Assembly (NCBI RefSeq): GCF_004362825.1
Contig: NZ_SNXZ01000005.1
Span: 1 to 64,000 of the forward strand
Source: Labedaea rhizosphaerae
Lineage (GTDB): Bacteria; Actinomycetota; Actinomycetes; Mycobacteriales; Pseudonocardiaceae
Direction: 5' to 3'
DNA: 64,000 nucleotides
The notes under the pieces are model-generated. The model searched no databases. It saw only the letters and a program-made list of their open reading frames with translations, and was not told the DNA's origin. The translations under genes were made by a program, and so were the position numbers. Positions 17,225 through 26,902 of this stretch are shown one piece after another. Positions within the stretch are counted from its first letter, which is position 1. Each line of letters starts with the position of its first letter.

Positions 17225-17890
17225 CTACGGGGTGCCCAGCGCCACGGCCGGGAGCGCGCCCAGATCGCTCAATTTCTGCAAGCCCGCGATGACGCTCGTC
17301 AAATGCGCGCGCATCTGGGATTCCGCCTCGGCCTCGTCGCCGGAAATGACCGAGTCGATCACATCGAGGTGCTCGACCAGTCCTTGTTCGACCCGGCCGG
17401 GCAGCAACGCCACCTGGAACTGGTAGCGGACGCTCGAGTAGCGCAGCCGCTCCAGCACGCTGTTCGCCGTGCCCTGGCCGCCGAGCTCGCGGATCACCAT
17501 GTGCGATTCCTGGCTGACGTCGTTGTACGCCACCACGTCGCCCGCCTTGACCGCCGAGCGCATCGCGTCGCCGAGCTTGCGCAGCCGGCGCTTGCCGTCG
17601 GCGCCGATCGACGCCGCCGCCTTGCGCGCGCACAGCCCCTCGACGACCGCGCGCACCTCGGTGATCTCGACGGCCTCCTGCAGCGAGATGGGGCGCACCC
17701 AGGCACCGCGGTTGCGCTCGCGTGCGACGAGCCCTTCGTTCTCCAGCAACACAAGCGCTTCGCGCACGCTCCCCCGCGACGAACCGAACAGGCTCGCGAG
17801 ATCGAGTTCTACAAGTCGCTGTCCCGGAAACAACTGACCGTGGATGATTGCGGTTCGCAACCGTTCGACGAGTGGTTCAGGCTGCTTCAT
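17225..17890 (-). CDS. GntR-family regulator, FCD subfamily
   Basis: 221 aa. The N-terminal winged HTH (residues about 5-70) contains LASLFGSSRGSVREALVLLENEGLV. A FadR-C-terminal (FCD) helical ligand domain follows from about 75 to 210. FCD regulators usually repress carboxylate or aromatic catabolic genes and bind TNGT-N-ACNA repeats; two such sites exist nearby (22079-22091 and 29360-29371). It is last in the same direction as the ABC importer and is the natural candidate regulator of the aromatic block. The ligand is unknown, probably the substrate or an intermediate. Confidence 0.9.
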   Translation of the reverse strand: MKQPEPLVERLRTAIIHGQLFPGQRLVELDLASLFGSSRGSVREALVLLENEGLVARERNRGAWVRPISLQEAVEITEVRAVVEGLCARKAAASIGADGKRRLRKLGDAMRSAVKAGDVVAYNDVSQESHMVIRELGGQGTANSVLERLRYSSVRYQFQVALLPGRVEQGLVEHLDVIDSVISGDEAEAESQMRAHLTSVIAGLQKLSDLGALPAVALGTP

Positions 17891-17959
17891 ACCCGGCTAC
17901 CCCCTCCTTTCTTGAGAACACTGCCACGAGACTGGTGCCGGTCATCGTACCGCTCGCGT

Positions 17960-19099
17960 TCATTCGTCCTGCGCATCAACAACCGACAACGAACGACCGG
18001 GCACGGAAACGACCACCTCGTCGCCGGGGCGCACGTCGCAGTGCCGGCCCGAGCGGCACTCCAGTCGCTGATCGCCGATCGCCACGATGTGGCGGATGCA
18101 CTCCCCCTCGAAGGATTGGGTGACCACGGTTCCCGTCAGCTCGTTGGTGCCCGGCGAGCCGGCGGCCCCGGTGGCGAGGCGTGGCTCGAGGTCTTCCGGC
18201 CGCAGCACCACCGCGACCTCCTCCAGCCCGGCGGGCACCGCCTCGCCGAGCACCAGCGGGCCCACGCTCGTGAGCACCGTGCGCCGCCCGGAGCCGCTGT
18301 CCACCTTGGCGGGCAACAGGTTCGGTGATCCGACGAATCGGGCGACGAACAGGTTGGCCGGGCGGTCGTAGACCTCGCGCGGCGTGCCCTGCTGCATCAC
18401 CCGGCCGCCGTTCATCACCGTGATCACGTCGGACATGGCCAGCGCCTCGGCCTGGTCGTGGGTGACGTACAACGTCGTGAGCCCGAGTTCGCGTTGCAGC
18501 CGCTTGAGTTCCAGCCGCATGGACGCACGCAGCTGGGCGTCGAGGTTGGAGAGCGGCTCGTCCAGCAGGAGCAGCCGCGGCCGGCCGACCATGGCCCGCG
18601 CGAACGCCAGCCGCTGCTGTTGCCCACCGGAGAGCTTGGTCGCCGGCCGGTCGACGTAGTCGGCGAGCCCGACCGACTCCAGCGCTTCCAGCACCAGCTT
18701 GTCGACCTCGGCCTTGGGGCGCTTGGCCCGGCCGGCCCGCATCGGGAACGCGACGTTCTGCTTGACCGACATGTGCGGCCAGATGGCGTAGGACTGGAAG
18801 ACCATGCCGAGCCCGCGCCGGTCCGGCGAGAGGTCGACCGAGCGCGCGGCGGAGAACAGCGTGTCGCCGCCCAGCTCGATCTCGCCGGCGTCCGGGTGCT
18901 CCAGGCCGGCCACCGACCGCAACAGGGTCGTCTTGCCGCACCCCGACGGGCCGAGCAGCGTGTGGAACTGCCCGTCCTCGACCCGCAGGCTCACCCCGCC
19001 CAGCGCGGGACGCGTGGTGTCGACGTCCACCCCGCGCTTGCGCAGTCGCCGGACGGACTGGGGGTCGTAGTTCTTGACCACTTCGGTCACGGTGAGCAT
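17960..19099 (-). CDS. ABC importer ATP-binding subunit (FbpC/PotA-like)
   Basis: 379 aa. Walker A GPSGCGKTT lies at residues 50-58, the signature LSGGQQQR near 158, Walker B LLLLDEP and the switch His in LYVTHDQ. A C-terminal TOBE domain covers about 270-375. The N-terminus carries an unusual basic insert of about 15 residues before ALGGVSL. It follows the permease gene by 24 nt. The family includes iron(III), polyamine and aminophosphonate importers; linkage to aromatic genes suggests an organic anion. Confidence 0.88.
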   Translation of the reverse strand: MLTVTEVVKNYDPQSVRRLRKRGVDVDTTRPALGGVSLRVEDGQFHTLLGPSGCGKTTLLRSVAGLEHPDAGEIELGGDTLFSAARSVDLSPDRRGLGMVFQSYAIWPHMSVKQNVAFPMRAGRAKRPKAEVDKLVLEALESVGLADYVDRPATKLSGGQQQRLAFARAMVGRPRLLLLDEPLSNLDAQLRASMRLELKRLQRELGLTTLYVTHDQAEALAMSDVITVMNGGRVMQQGTPREVYDRPANLFVARFVGSPNLLPAKVDSGSGRRTVLTSVGPLVLGEAVPAGLEEVAVVLRPEDLEPRLATGAAGSPGTNELTGTVVTQSFEGECIRHIVAIGDQRLECRSGRHCDVRPGDEVVVSVPGRSLSVVDAQDE

Positions 19100-19123
19100 G
19101 GTTCGACCACCTTGCAGTCGGGG

Positions 19124-20881
19124 CTATTCGGCGCGGACACCGCGGCGGGCCGCGATGGTCTGCGAGACGACGACGAGGACCGTCAGCAGCAGGACGAGCA
19201 CGACGCCGATCGCGGACACGAGCGTGGCGTTGCCGTCCTGGTACTGCTGGAAGATCGTCACCGAGACGACCTCCTTGCCCGGGGTGTACAGCAGGATGCT
19301 GCTCTGCAGCTCCCGGAAGCTCACGATGAGGATGTAGACCCACCCGCCGATCACGCCCGGGGCGGCCAGCGGGAGCAGCACCCGGCGCATCGTTGTGAAC
19401 CACCGCGCGCCCGCGACCTGGGCGGACTCCTCGAGCTCACGCGACACCGTGGACAACGCGGCGCTCGCATACCGCATCCCATAAGGCAGGAAACGGGTCG
19501 TGTACGCGATGAACAGGATCACGAGCGTGCCGTAGATCGGCAGCGACACCCGCAGGTACACCACCGCGAGCGCGACACCGAAGACCAGACCCGGGATCAC
19601 CAGCGGCGAGAACGTCAGCGCGTCCAGGAACCGGCGGCCCGCGCCGCCGGTGCGGACCACGATCCACGAGGCCACCGTGGCGAGCACCATCGCCGCGGTC
19701 GCCGCGCACACGGCGACGATCATCGTGTTCTCGAACGAGCCGACGATCCCGGGGTCGCTGAACAGCGTGCGGTAGTTGTTCAGCGACAGGTCGCCGAGCG
19801 CGTGGATGCCGGGTTGTTCGTACGTCTTGAGCAACGACGAGTACAGCAGGATCAGCAACGGCAGCGCGACGGCCAGGACGAAGTAGCCCAATACCAGCAA
19901 CCCGGCCCACGGGCGGGCCCGGCCCAGCTTCTTGCGGCGCGGCCGGAACGCCTTGCCGCTGATCGTCCCCGATTCGCGCAGCGAGCCGCCGACCCGCCCG
20001 GCCAGCCACACGCCGAGGCAGGCGATCACCAGCAGGCCCACGCCGATCGCACCGACGGCCTGGTAGTCGGTCGGGTATTGCTGGTACAGGTAGTAGAGCC
20101 GGCTCGTCAGCACGTAGTGGCCGGCCGGGAGCCCGAGGAACGTGGGGATCTCGAAGACTTCCAGCGACTGGATGAACACGATCAACGCCGCACCCGCGAG
20201 CGCGGGCTTCACCATCGGCAGCGTGATCCGGGTCAGCACCCGCCAGCCACCGAGACCCGCGACGCGCCCGGCTTCCTCCATCGACGGATCGGAGGCGCGG
20301 AAAGCCGCTGACAGCAACAGGAACACGATCGGCGCGGAGTGCAGGCTCTGCACCCAGATCATGCCCCACACCGAGTAGACGTCGAACGGCCTGATGCCGA
20401 AGAGGAACCCGGTGACGTTGTTCATCAGCCCGATGTTGGCGCTGCCCAGGAAGATCCATGCCGGTGCGTACAGGATCGCCGGGATGATCAGCGGCACCAG
20501 CGCGGCCAGGCTGAGCAGCCGGCGGAACGGCACGTCGGTGCGCTCGGCGAGGTAGGCGAACCCGCCACCGATGACCATGGACACGACCATCGAGCCGAAG
20601 GCGAAGGCAAGCGTGTTCCCGACCATCGCCCACGTGTCGGCGTTGTCGGGGAACGCGTGCGCGAAGCCCGACAGGCCCGCGGTGCCGTCGTCGGCGACGA
20701 ACGTCTTCCACAGCAGGAAGATCAGCGGCACCAGCACGAGGTAGGCCAGCAGCAGCACGACCACCGCGATCACGATGTGCTTGGCCTCGAAGCGCCCGGC
20801 GCGGCGGCGAGTCACCCGCTGAGACCGGACCGGACCGGTCTCAGCGGGGCGTTCGGGGCGGTCCGCGAGCGTGGTGCTCAT
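19124..20881 (-). CDS. fused ABC importer permease (two BPD_transp_1 domains)
   Basis: About 585 aa with some 12 membrane segments in two homologous halves, as in FbpB-type permeases. Each half has an EAA loop (EEAGRVAGLGGWRVLTRITLP and EESAQVAGARWFTTMRRVLLP). The ATG at 20881 overlaps the stop of the binding-protein gene, so translation is coupled. It forms the membrane pore of the importer. It is related to ferric-iron permeases, but no Fur-like site was noticed. Confidence 0.88.
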   Translation of the reverse strand: MSTTLADRPERPAETGPVRSQRVTRRRAGRFEAKHIVIAVVVLLLAYLVLVPLIFLLWKTFVADDGTAGLSGFAHAFPDNADTWAMVGNTLAFAFGSMVVSMVIGGGFAYLAERTDVPFRRLLSLAALVPLIIPAILYAPAWIFLGSANIGLMNNVTGFLFGIRPFDVYSVWGMIWVQSLHSAPIVFLLLSAAFRASDPSMEEAGRVAGLGGWRVLTRITLPMVKPALAGAALIVFIQSLEVFEIPTFLGLPAGHYVLTSRLYYLYQQYPTDYQAVGAIGVGLLVIACLGVWLAGRVGGSLRESGTISGKAFRPRRKKLGRARPWAGLLVLGYFVLAVALPLLILLYSSLLKTYEQPGIHALGDLSLNNYRTLFSDPGIVGSFENTMIVAVCAATAAMVLATVASWIVVRTGGAGRRFLDALTFSPLVIPGLVFGVALAVVYLRVSLPIYGTLVILFIAYTTRFLPYGMRYASAALSTVSRELEESAQVAGARWFTTMRRVLLPLAAPGVIGGWVYILIVSFRELQSSILLYTPGKEVVSVTIFQQYQDGNATLVSAIGVVLVLLLTVLVVVSQTIAARRGVRAE

Positions 20882-21990
20882 TGCGGCAGCACCGGGTCCT
20901 GGCCCTTGAGCAGGTTGCTCCACGCCTGCTGCCACGCGTTGCCCTTGTCCGAGGCAAGGGTCTTCCAGTCGTCGTAGACGAACGTGGTGCCCTCAGGCAG
21001 CCGCGGCGTGTAACCCGGGATGGCCGACGGGTTGGTCGGGATGTAACCCGCGTCGTTGAGGTACTTCTGCGCCTCGGTCAGGTAGAAGTCGCAGAAGAGC
21101 AGGGCCGCGGCCGGGTGGGCGGCGCCCTTCATCGGGTTGGCGCCGAGGATCTGCAGCGTCACCGGCGTCATCGGCTGCTCGAAGGACAGCGTGGTGTTGC
21201 CGTTCGCGGGCACGTAGTGCAGGAAGTCGGACAGGAAGACCGGGAAGTCGCCTGCCTGCAACAGTTGCGTGTTGGCGACGTGGCCGTCGACGACCCGGAA
21301 GTTGGCCGCGACGCTCTTCATCATCTTGACGAAGTCCGCGTCGGACATGCCCTTCTGCTTCGTGTAGTAGTTGTAGAGGTCCTCGTACCAGTTGAAGTCA
21401 CCCTGGTCGACGGCGATCTTGCCCTTCCACTTCGGGTCGGCGTAGCCCGCGATGTCCTTGGGCAGCTCGCCCGGCTGGACCTGCTTGGTGTTGTGGATGG
21501 GCAGGGTGGCGATGTAGTAGGCGCCGACCAGGTCGTCGGTCTTGGCCTCGTCCGGGACCTGCGCGGTGATGTCGCTCTGGTAGGGCGCGATCAGGCCCTT
21601 CTGGTCCAGGATCGCCATCTCCGAATCCTTGGTCTCGACGACGTCGTTCTGGATCCGGTGGGCGCCGGCCTCCTGCAGGATGCGCGTGCGCAGCTGTTCG
21701 GTGGTCGCCCGATAGATGGTGACCTTGATGCCGTACTTCTTCTCGAAGGCGGGGACGATCTCCGGCTTGATCGCCGAGTTCGTGATGTAGAGGCTGACCG
21801 AGCCCTCGGACTTGGCCGCGGCGACAAGTGCGTCCTCGCGGGTCTTCCCCTTCATCGACGCGTACTTCGCGTACGCGTCCTGGGCCGCTTGGGTGTTGGC
21901 CGTGGCGGGCGACCCGCATGCCGACAGCAGTGCGCCGATGCCGACCGCGGCGACGAGGCCGGCCAGTCCCCCCATGGGCTTCTTGAGCAT
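20878..21990 (-). CDS. ABC importer substrate-binding lipoprotein
   Basis: 370 aa with a lipoprotein signal and lipobox LLSAC (Cys25). The mature part resembles AfuA/FbpA-type binding proteins (SBP_bac family; ALVAAAKSEGSVSLYITNS, IKVTIYRATTEQLRTRILQEAGA). Members bind ferric iron, 2-aminoethylphosphonate or organic acids. The iron-type tyrosine pair is not evident, so an organic solute is plausible. The preceding intergenic region carries an FCD-type operator, linking the transporter to the aromatic operon. Confidence 0.87.
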   Translation of the reverse strand: MLKKPMGGLAGLVAAVGIGALLSACGSPATANTQAAQDAYAKYASMKGKTREDALVAAAKSEGSVSLYITNSAIKPEIVPAFEKKYGIKVTIYRATTEQLRTRILQEAGAHRIQNDVVETKDSEMAILDQKGLIAPYQSDITAQVPDEAKTDDLVGAYYIATLPIHNTKQVQPGELPKDIAGYADPKWKGKIAVDQGDFNWYEDLYNYYTKQKGMSDADFVKMMKSVAANFRVVDGHVANTQLLQAGDFPVFLSDFLHYVPANGNTTLSFEQPMTPVTLQILGANPMKGAAHPAAALLFCDFYLTEAQKYLNDAGYIPTNPSAIPGYTPRLPEGTTFVYDDWKTLASDKGNAWQQAWSNLLKGQDPVLPQ

Positions 21991-22078
21991 CTTTGCTCCT
22001 CTTTCCGGTACCAGCCGCTTTTCGTTGACCGGACCCTACGTTATGTCTGACACGATTGCTAGCGTTTCAGTTGACTAA

Positions 22079-22091
22079 ATTGTCCTACAAT
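22079..22091. promoter_or_regulatory. FCD/GntR-type operator upstream of the ABC importer
   Basis: ATTGT-CCT-ACAAT is a perfect 5+3+5 inverted repeat fitting the TNGTNNNACNA pattern recognised by FCD regulators. It lies about 90 nt upstream of the binding-protein gene and touches the stop codon of the reductase gene. It shares half-sites with the palindrome at 29360-29371. Confidence 0.65.
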
Positions 22092-23095
22092 CATAGATCC
22101 ACGACGAGCTGGTCCGTGGTGGATCGGCTGCAGCACAAGGTGATCAGCCCACCGGCCCGTTCGCTCGCGGTAAGCACGACGTCGCGGTGGTCGGCGGTCC
22201 CGGCGAGGACCTGGACCTTGCACGTGCCGCAGACGCCTTGCTCGCAGGCCGTCGGGACGAACACGCCCGCACGGTCGAGGGCCTGCGCGGGGGTGTCGGT
22301 CGGACCGACCTGCACCGTCACCTCGCTGCGGGCGGCGGTGAGCGTGAACGGCCGCCCTTCCGTGTCCGCGTCGTGCTTGAAGTGCTCGACCCGGACCGCG
22401 TCCGCGCCGAGTCCGGCGGCGGTGGCGCCCTTGCGCACGAACTCCATGAACGGCTCGGGCCCACAGACGTAGACCGTCGCGTTCGGACCGGCCGCCCGCA
22501 GCACGGACTCGGGCGCGAAGATGCCGCCGTCGGAGTCGGCACCGATGTGCAACGCTCCGTTCGGGACCAGTTCCGCCAGCTCGTCGGCGAAGGCCACCCG
22601 GTCCGGGGTGCGCACGCGGTAGTGGAACTCGAAGCTGCTGCCGCGCGCGGCCAGTTCGCGGGCCATCGCCAGCAACGGCGTCACGCCGATGCCGCCGGCG
22701 ACCAGCACCGCGTGCTCGTCGTCCGCGCCGAGCTCGAAGGTGTTCTTCGGCTCGCTGACCAGGATCCGGTGGCCCGGCCGCAGGCGTTCGTGCACCAGCT
22801 GCGACCCACCACGCGAGTCCACGGTCTTGAGCACCGCGATCTTCGCCGTCGGCGCGGCCTTCGCCGCCGCCAGCAGGGAGTACTGCCGGATCAGGCCGTT
22901 GGGCAGGTAGACATCGACGTGCGCGCCGGGTCCGTGGTCGGGCCACGGGCGGCCGTCGACCGGGCGCAGCTCGACCTCCAGGACGCCCTGCGCGACGACC
23001 CGGCGCTCGACGACCTCGACCTCGACCACCCCGGCGTCCGTCTCGGCAGCCACCCCGGCGTCCGCCCCGTCGACTACCCCGTCGATCGCCGTCAC
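22091..23095 (-). CDS. oxygenase reductase (FMN/NAD/2Fe-2S, phthalate dioxygenase reductase type)
   Basis: 334 aa from a GTG that overlaps the dioxygenase stop (GTGA). The flavin-binding RQYSLL, the NAD-binding GGIGVTPLLAMAREL and the C-terminal plant-type ferredoxin CEQGVCGTC with a later Cys define a class IA oxygenase reductase (PDR/VanB type). It passes electrons from NAD(P)H to a Rieske oxygenase. The Rieske component is five genes upstream in the same operon (26903-28183), its obvious partner. Confidence 0.9.
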   Translation of the reverse strand: MTAIDGVVDGADAGVAAETDAGVVEVEVVERRVVAQGVLEVELRPVDGRPWPDHGPGAHVDVYLPNGLIRQYSLLAAAKAAPTAKIAVLKTVDSRGGSQLVHERLRPGHRILVSEPKNTFELGADDEHAVLVAGGIGVTPLLAMARELAARGSSFEFHYRVRTPDRVAFADELAELVPNGALHIGADSDGGIFAPESVLRAAGPNATVYVCGPEPFMEFVRKGATAAGLGADAVRVEHFKHDADTEGRPFTLTAARSEVTVQVGPTDTPAQALDRAGVFVPTACEQGVCGTCKVQVLAGTADHRDVVLTASERAGGLITLCCSRSTTDQLVVDL

Positions 23096-24234
23096 GAGGC
23101 CGCCTCGGCCAGCCGATCGGCGGCGAGCCGGACGACCTGACGCGACGACAACGCGAGCAGCGGGTGGGCGCCCGCCTCGACCAGCGCGTCGAAACCGGGC
23201 TGGCGCAACGCGTTCTGGAAGTGCTCGGCCAGGCCGCTGCCCGCGATGACCTTCTCGGCGTCGCGCGCGTAGTCGTTGCGCAGGTCCTCCTCGACGATCA
23301 GCCGGTGCAGGAACTTGTTGAGCGGCAACGTCTCCGGCTCGGGGAACTTGTAGTAGACGTAGTCGTTGCTGGTGAACTCGTACCCGCCGTGGCGCGGCAG
23401 CGAGGTCTCCTTGCTGGCCTCGTGCACGTTGTCGCCGCCGACCTGCGGCAGGAACTGGATGACGCCCTGACCGTGGTGCGCCATCTCCTGGTACGACAGC
23501 AGGTGACCGGGAACCTGGCCGATGATGCCGAGCAGGACGCACCACGTGAGCAGCTCGCTCTCGCCGACCTCGTCGAGGTTGACCGGGGTGAGGTCGAGCA
23601 GGTCCTCGTAGCGGCCGGCCGCGGCTTCCTGGATGATCCAGCGGTCGAACTCGTAGTTCGGGGCCATGTACCGGGACGTGCCCGGGAAGTGCGACATGCC
23701 ACCGCTGGCGATGACCGCGATCCGCTCGTCGCGGGTCTGCAGCGCGCGCCCGATGGCCTTGCCCAGCTCGTAGCAGCGGCGTGGACTGGGGATCGGCGGC
23801 AGGTAGGTGTTGACCAGCAACGGGATCACCGGCGCGTCGGTCTTGCCGAGGATGTACTTGAACGGCGTCAGGAAGGCGTGCCCGAGCACGGCCTCCTGCG
23901 AGTAGGTGATGTCAAAGCCGTCGGCGATGACCTTCTTGAGCAGGTCGATGGCGACCTCGGTGTGCACCTGCTTGCGCATCTGCTGTTCCATGTAGTGCGC
24001 CTCGCACTCCTGCGAGACCACCAGCGTGAAGGTGGGAACCGCCTCCAGCCAGAACGTCTCCAGGTGGTCCAGGCCGATGACGAGCACGGCGTCCGGCCGC
24101 GCCTTCTCCAGCTCGGCGCCGAACGCCACGAGCGCGTCGGTGCTGCGGTCGAGCTTGTCGAGTTCCTCGTGCTTGGGCCGGCTCAGCAGCTGCGGGGCGT
24201 GCACGGCGGCCGCCGCGGCGACGATCTCAGCCAT
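23092..24234 (-). CDS. extradiol dioxygenase, fused LigB-LigA type (gallate/protocatechuate family)
   Basis: 380 aa. A LigB catalytic domain covers about residues 1-275, with His12 and His57 as likely Fe(II) ligands, a Glu near 227 and catalytic-type His182 in GGMSHFPG. The C-terminal 90 residues resemble the LigA small subunit ([20 protein letters not shown]). Such a fusion is typical of gallate dioxygenases (GalA/DesB) rather than the split LigA/LigB enzyme. It would open a catecholic or gallate-like carboxylated ring. The ATG at 24234 overlaps the aldolase-gene stop by 8 nt. Confidence 0.85.
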   Translation of the reverse strand: MAEIVAAAAAVHAPQLLSRPKHEELDKLDRSTDALVAFGAELEKARPDAVLVIGLDHLETFWLEAVPTFTLVVSQECEAHYMEQQMRKQVHTEVAIDLLKKVIADGFDITYSQEAVLGHAFLTPFKYILGKTDAPVIPLLVNTYLPPIPSPRRCYELGKAIGRALQTRDERIAVIASGGMSHFPGTSRYMAPNYEFDRWIIQEAAAGRYEDLLDLTPVNLDEVGESELLTWCVLLGIIGQVPGHLLSYQEMAHHGQGVIQFLPQVGGDNVHEASKETSLPRHGGYEFTSNDYVYYKFPEPETLPLNKFLHRLIVEEDLRNDYARDAEKVIAGSGLAEHFQNALRQPGFDALVEAGAHPLLALSSRQVVRLAADRLAEAAS

Positions 24235-24961
24235 GGTTTCCTCCAGTCGGGAAGTCTGCTGCGGTGATTTCGCCGGCGTCCACATAGGTCACGCCCAGGT
24301 CGGCCAGCTGGTCGCGCAGGGAGTAGAGGTCGAGCCCGAGGACGCCGGACGCGAGGCTGGCCCGCTTCTCGGTCTCGCGCTCCAGGCGGTGCTGGGCGGC
24401 GGCGAGCACGTCCTCGACCTGGTCCAGCGGAACGACCACGACGCCGTCGTCATCGGCCACGACGAGATCGCCCGGGTTGACCAGCGCCCCCGCGGCGACC
24501 ACGGGGACGTTCACCGAACCCGGGGTGGCCTTCACCGTGCCCTGCGCCGACACGGCCTTGGACCACACCGGGAAGCGCAGCTCGGTCAGCTCCGCGACGT
24601 CCCGCACCCCGGCGTCGATGACCAGGCCGACCACTCCCCTGGCCCGCAACGACGTCGCGAGCAGCTCACCGAACATGCCGTCGGTCGATTCGGACACCGT
24701 GGTCACCACCAGCAGGTCGCCGGGGCGGCACTGCTCGACGGCGGCGTGGATCATCAGGTTGTCGCCGGGGTGGCAGAGCACCGTGACGGCCCGCCCGGCC
24801 ACGGCGGGACCGTGGTAGATCGGCCGCAGGTACGGCTTCGTCAGCCCACGACGACCTTGCGCCTCGTGGACGGTCGCGACGCCGCAGCGCGCCGCCTTCT
24901 CGAGCTGTTCCGGGGTGGGCCCGCGATCGGAGCGGACGACGACATGATTCATGTGGGTCAT
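24227..24961 (-). CDS. RraA-like aldolase, 4-carboxy-4-hydroxy-2-oxoadipate aldolase type
   Basis: 244 aa. The RraA/LigK fold is shown by [22 protein letters not shown] and the [17 protein letters not shown] motif, with the Arg-Asp pair used in LigK/GalC-type class II aldolases. These split 4-carboxy-4-hydroxy-2-oxoadipate to pyruvate and oxaloacetate, the last step of gallate/protocatechuate meta-cleavage. It is sandwiched between the GalB-like hydratase (4-nt overlap) and the dioxygenase, so the assignment is well supported by context. Confidence 0.87.
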   Translation of the reverse strand: MTHMNHVVVRSDRGPTPEQLEKAARCGVATVHEAQGRRGLTKPYLRPIYHGPAVAGRAVTVLCHPGDNLMIHAAVEQCRPGDLLVVTTVSESTDGMFGELLATSLRARGVVGLVIDAGVRDVAELTELRFPVWSKAVSAQGTVKATPGSVNVPVVAAGALVNPGDLVVADDDGVVVVPLDQVEDVLAAAQHRLERETEKRASLASGVLGLDLYSLRDQLADLGVTYVDAGEITAADFPTGGNHG

Positions 24962-25680
24962 ACGATCGCCGTCGCCACGGTCGGGAAGATCGACTCGTAG
25001 GCCTCCGCGTGCTCGGCGCCCACGCCGCCGTTGCGCCTGTACTGCACGCCGCGCCGGGTGCCGAGATCGGTGTAGTAGTCGACGAGGTGGCCCTGCGCGC
25101 CACCCATCGCCGCCATCGCCGCGCGCTTGAGGTCGAACACCTCGGTGATGTCGAGCAGCAGGTCGGGCTTGAAGTGGCACTGCTCGGGCTGGTGCGGCTC
25201 GAAGCAGAGCACCTGCGGCGCGCCAATCGGCGGGTGCGCGGACGGGTGGCCCGCGGCCTGCGCCACCATCCGGCAGCGCAACGCCAGCTCGTGGGCGAAG
25301 CAGTGGTCCAGGTTGTACGGGTCGCGTTCGACGTGGGTGAGGATCACGCCCGGCTGGACGCGGCGCATGTCCTCGACCAGCCGGTCGGCCGCCGCGCGGT
25401 CGGGCGTCAGCGGGTAGTCGCCCATGTCGTAGAAGGTGATCTCGGCGCCCAGGATGTCGGCGGCCTGGCGGGCCTCGTCCTCGCGGGCCTGCTTGACCTT
25501 CTCGATGGTCATGCCTTCCTTGCGCCACAGCCCCTGCGACTCGCCGCGCTCGCCGTAGCTCAGGCAGACGACGTGCACCGGGTGCCCGGCCTTGGCGCTC
25601 AACGCGATCGCGCCGCCCGCACGCCACACGAAGTCCGCCGAATGGGCGCTCACCACGAGAACGCTCTTGCTTGCTTCCAC
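24958..25680 (-). CDS. PIG-L-family protein, GalB-like 4-oxalomesaconate hydratase
   Basis: About 240 aa from the GTG at 25680. The PIG-L/LmbE metal site reads [13 protein letters not shown], with later [15 protein letters not shown] supplying further ligands. GalB of Pseudomonas putida is a zinc hydratase of this fold that hydrates 4-oxalomesaconate; the neighbouring aldolase and fused dioxygenase make the same role likely here rather than deacetylation. The start is weakly marked by a Shine-Dalgarno sequence. Confidence 0.82.
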   Translation of the reverse strand: MEASKSVLVVSAHSADFVWRAGGAIALSAKAGHPVHVVCLSYGERGESQGLWRKEGMTIEKVKQAREDEARQAADILGAEITFYDMGDYPLTPDRAAADRLVEDMRRVQPGVILTHVERDPYNLDHCFAHELALRCRMVAQAAGHPSAHPPIGAPQVLCFEPHQPEQCHFKPDLLLDITEVFDLKRAAMAAMGGAQGHLVDYYTDLGTRRGVQYRRNGGVGAEHAEAYESIFPTVATAIV

Positions 25681-25702
25681 AGTGGATATCCGTTCGGTTG
25701 CT

Positions 25703-26689
25703 CTACAGGTCAAGGGTTTGCGGGGCGAACACGTCGGCGAGGGCCACCTCGCGCACGGCGATGCCCTGCTCCACGACGTACTGGAAGAGCCGATCGAGCA
25801 TCGGCCGGTTGGCGGCGACGCCGTAGGGCACCGGGTCGGCCGCGGCGAGCCCGCTCGCGGCCGCGACGGTGTCCGGCGCCAGGAGCCGCCAGGGTTCGAA
25901 GGCGGCGGCAGCATCGGCCAGGACGGCGGTCTTGGCCTCGGTGAACGCGCTGAAGACGTTGAGCGCCAGCCAAGGCAGCTCCTCGGCGAGTTCGCGGCGG
26001 ATCGCCACGCAGTGCGTCGCGTGCAGGCCGGTCCCGCTCGCGAGGTACCGCGCTCGCTCGGTCTCGGCGTCGAAGAGCCGGTGCACCCGCAGTTCGGCCT
26101 CGCTGCGCTCGGGCGAGCGGTCGACGAGGTTCTTCTCCGACAAGTACAGCAGCGACCCGGAGAGGCGGCCCTCGGCGAGCATCGAGCCGATGCTGTCCTC
26201 AGGGGACATGACGTCGACCCGAACGCCTTGTGGTGGCTGGAAGTCCGTGGCCGCACCGTGGCTCTGCGCGGTACCGCGTTCCATCACCCAGTGGACGTCC
26301 GACGGCGCGACGCCGAAGTCGTGCTGCAGCACGCCGCGGCTCCACACCGCGGAGGTCTGCTGGTACTCCGGGACGCCGATCTTCTGCCCGCGCAGGTCTT
26401 CCGGGGACTTGATGCCGTGGCCGACCACGATGCCGAGGTGGCACAGCGTGCGGGTGGTGAAGATCGGCAGCGCGACGAACCGCTTGTCCCCCAGGGAGGC
26501 CAACCGCAAGCACGTCGACATCGAGGCCTCGAAGACGTCGAACTCGGCGAAGTGCAACTGCCGCCAGAAGAGCTCGGACGGGTGCAACGCCAAGGCCGTC
26601 GTCTCGACCCCCGCGATCCGCACACGCCCGTCGAGCACGGGCCGGGTGAAGGCGTTGGGCGTGAGGCCGATGGCGATCCGGTGGGTCAT
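25703..26689 (-). CDS. 4,5-dihydroxyphthalate decarboxylase-like protein
   Basis: 328 aa with no signal peptide, a periplasmic-binding-protein-like fold and the length of 4,5-dihydroxyphthalate decarboxylase (Pht5 type). Visible features are the early RIAIGLTPNAFTRPVLDGRV, FEASMSTCLRL, and a Glu-rich C-terminal half (NVFSAFTEAKTAVL). Pht5 removes a ring carboxylate before extradiol cleavage. In this operon it would link the Rieske oxygenase to the dioxygenase. Homologues are often misnamed ABC binding proteins; the absence of a lipobox argues for the enzyme. Confidence 0.75.
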   Translation of the reverse strand: MTHRIAIGLTPNAFTRPVLDGRVRIAGVETTALALHPSELFWRQLHFAEFDVFEASMSTCLRLASLGDKRFVALPIFTTRTLCHLGIVVGHGIKSPEDLRGQKIGVPEYQQTSAVWSRGVLQHDFGVAPSDVHWVMERGTAQSHGAATDFQPPQGVRVDVMSPEDSIGSMLAEGRLSGSLLYLSEKNLVDRSPERSEAELRVHRLFDAETERARYLASGTGLHATHCVAIRRELAEELPWLALNVFSAFTEAKTAVLADAAAAFEPWRLLAPDTVAAASGLAAADPVPYGVAANRPMLDRLFQYVVEQGIAVREVALADVFAPQTLDL

Positions 26690-26871
26690 GCCGCGTCCTT
26701 GCGCAGGATCAGCAGCAAGTAGCCGGTCGTGGAGGAGTTGTAGATGATCGGCTGGATCCGGTCGAGGTCCCAGCCGTCCGCGACGGCGGTGTTGAGCTCG
26801 CGCTCCAGCTCCTCGGACACGGCCTCGGGGGTGAGCCCGGTGGCCCGGACGGTCACGATCTTGTAGGTCAT
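26686..26871 (-). CDS. DUF4177-like small protein
   Basis: 61 aa resembling DUF4177 (TYKIVTVRATG, ELNTAVADGWDLDRIQPIIY, a central beta-alpha-beta with a conserved GW). Function is unknown. It overlaps the decarboxylase-like start (ATGA) and lies 31 nt after the Rieske gene, so it is part of the catabolic operon and not random. It may be an accessory or assembly protein. Confidence 0.7.
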   Translation of the reverse strand: MTYKIVTVRATGLTPEAVSEELERELNTAVADGWDLDRIQPIIYNSSTTGYLLLILRKDAA

Positions 26872-26902
26872 CGTCGGCTCCCAAACCTGGATCAGGCGCT
26901 GC

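Noticed and set aside
17909..17918. TTCTTGAGAA upstream of gntR as an autoregulatory operator
   Set aside because: Only 4-bp arms and no match to the ATTGT/ACAAT half-sites found elsewhere.
17960..21990. Reading the ABC importer as a ferric-iron uptake system
   Set aside because: The family resemblance is real, but the shared FCD operator, neighbouring aromatic operon and lack of an evident iron-type tyrosine pair or Fur-like box make an organic acid more plausible. Not excluded.
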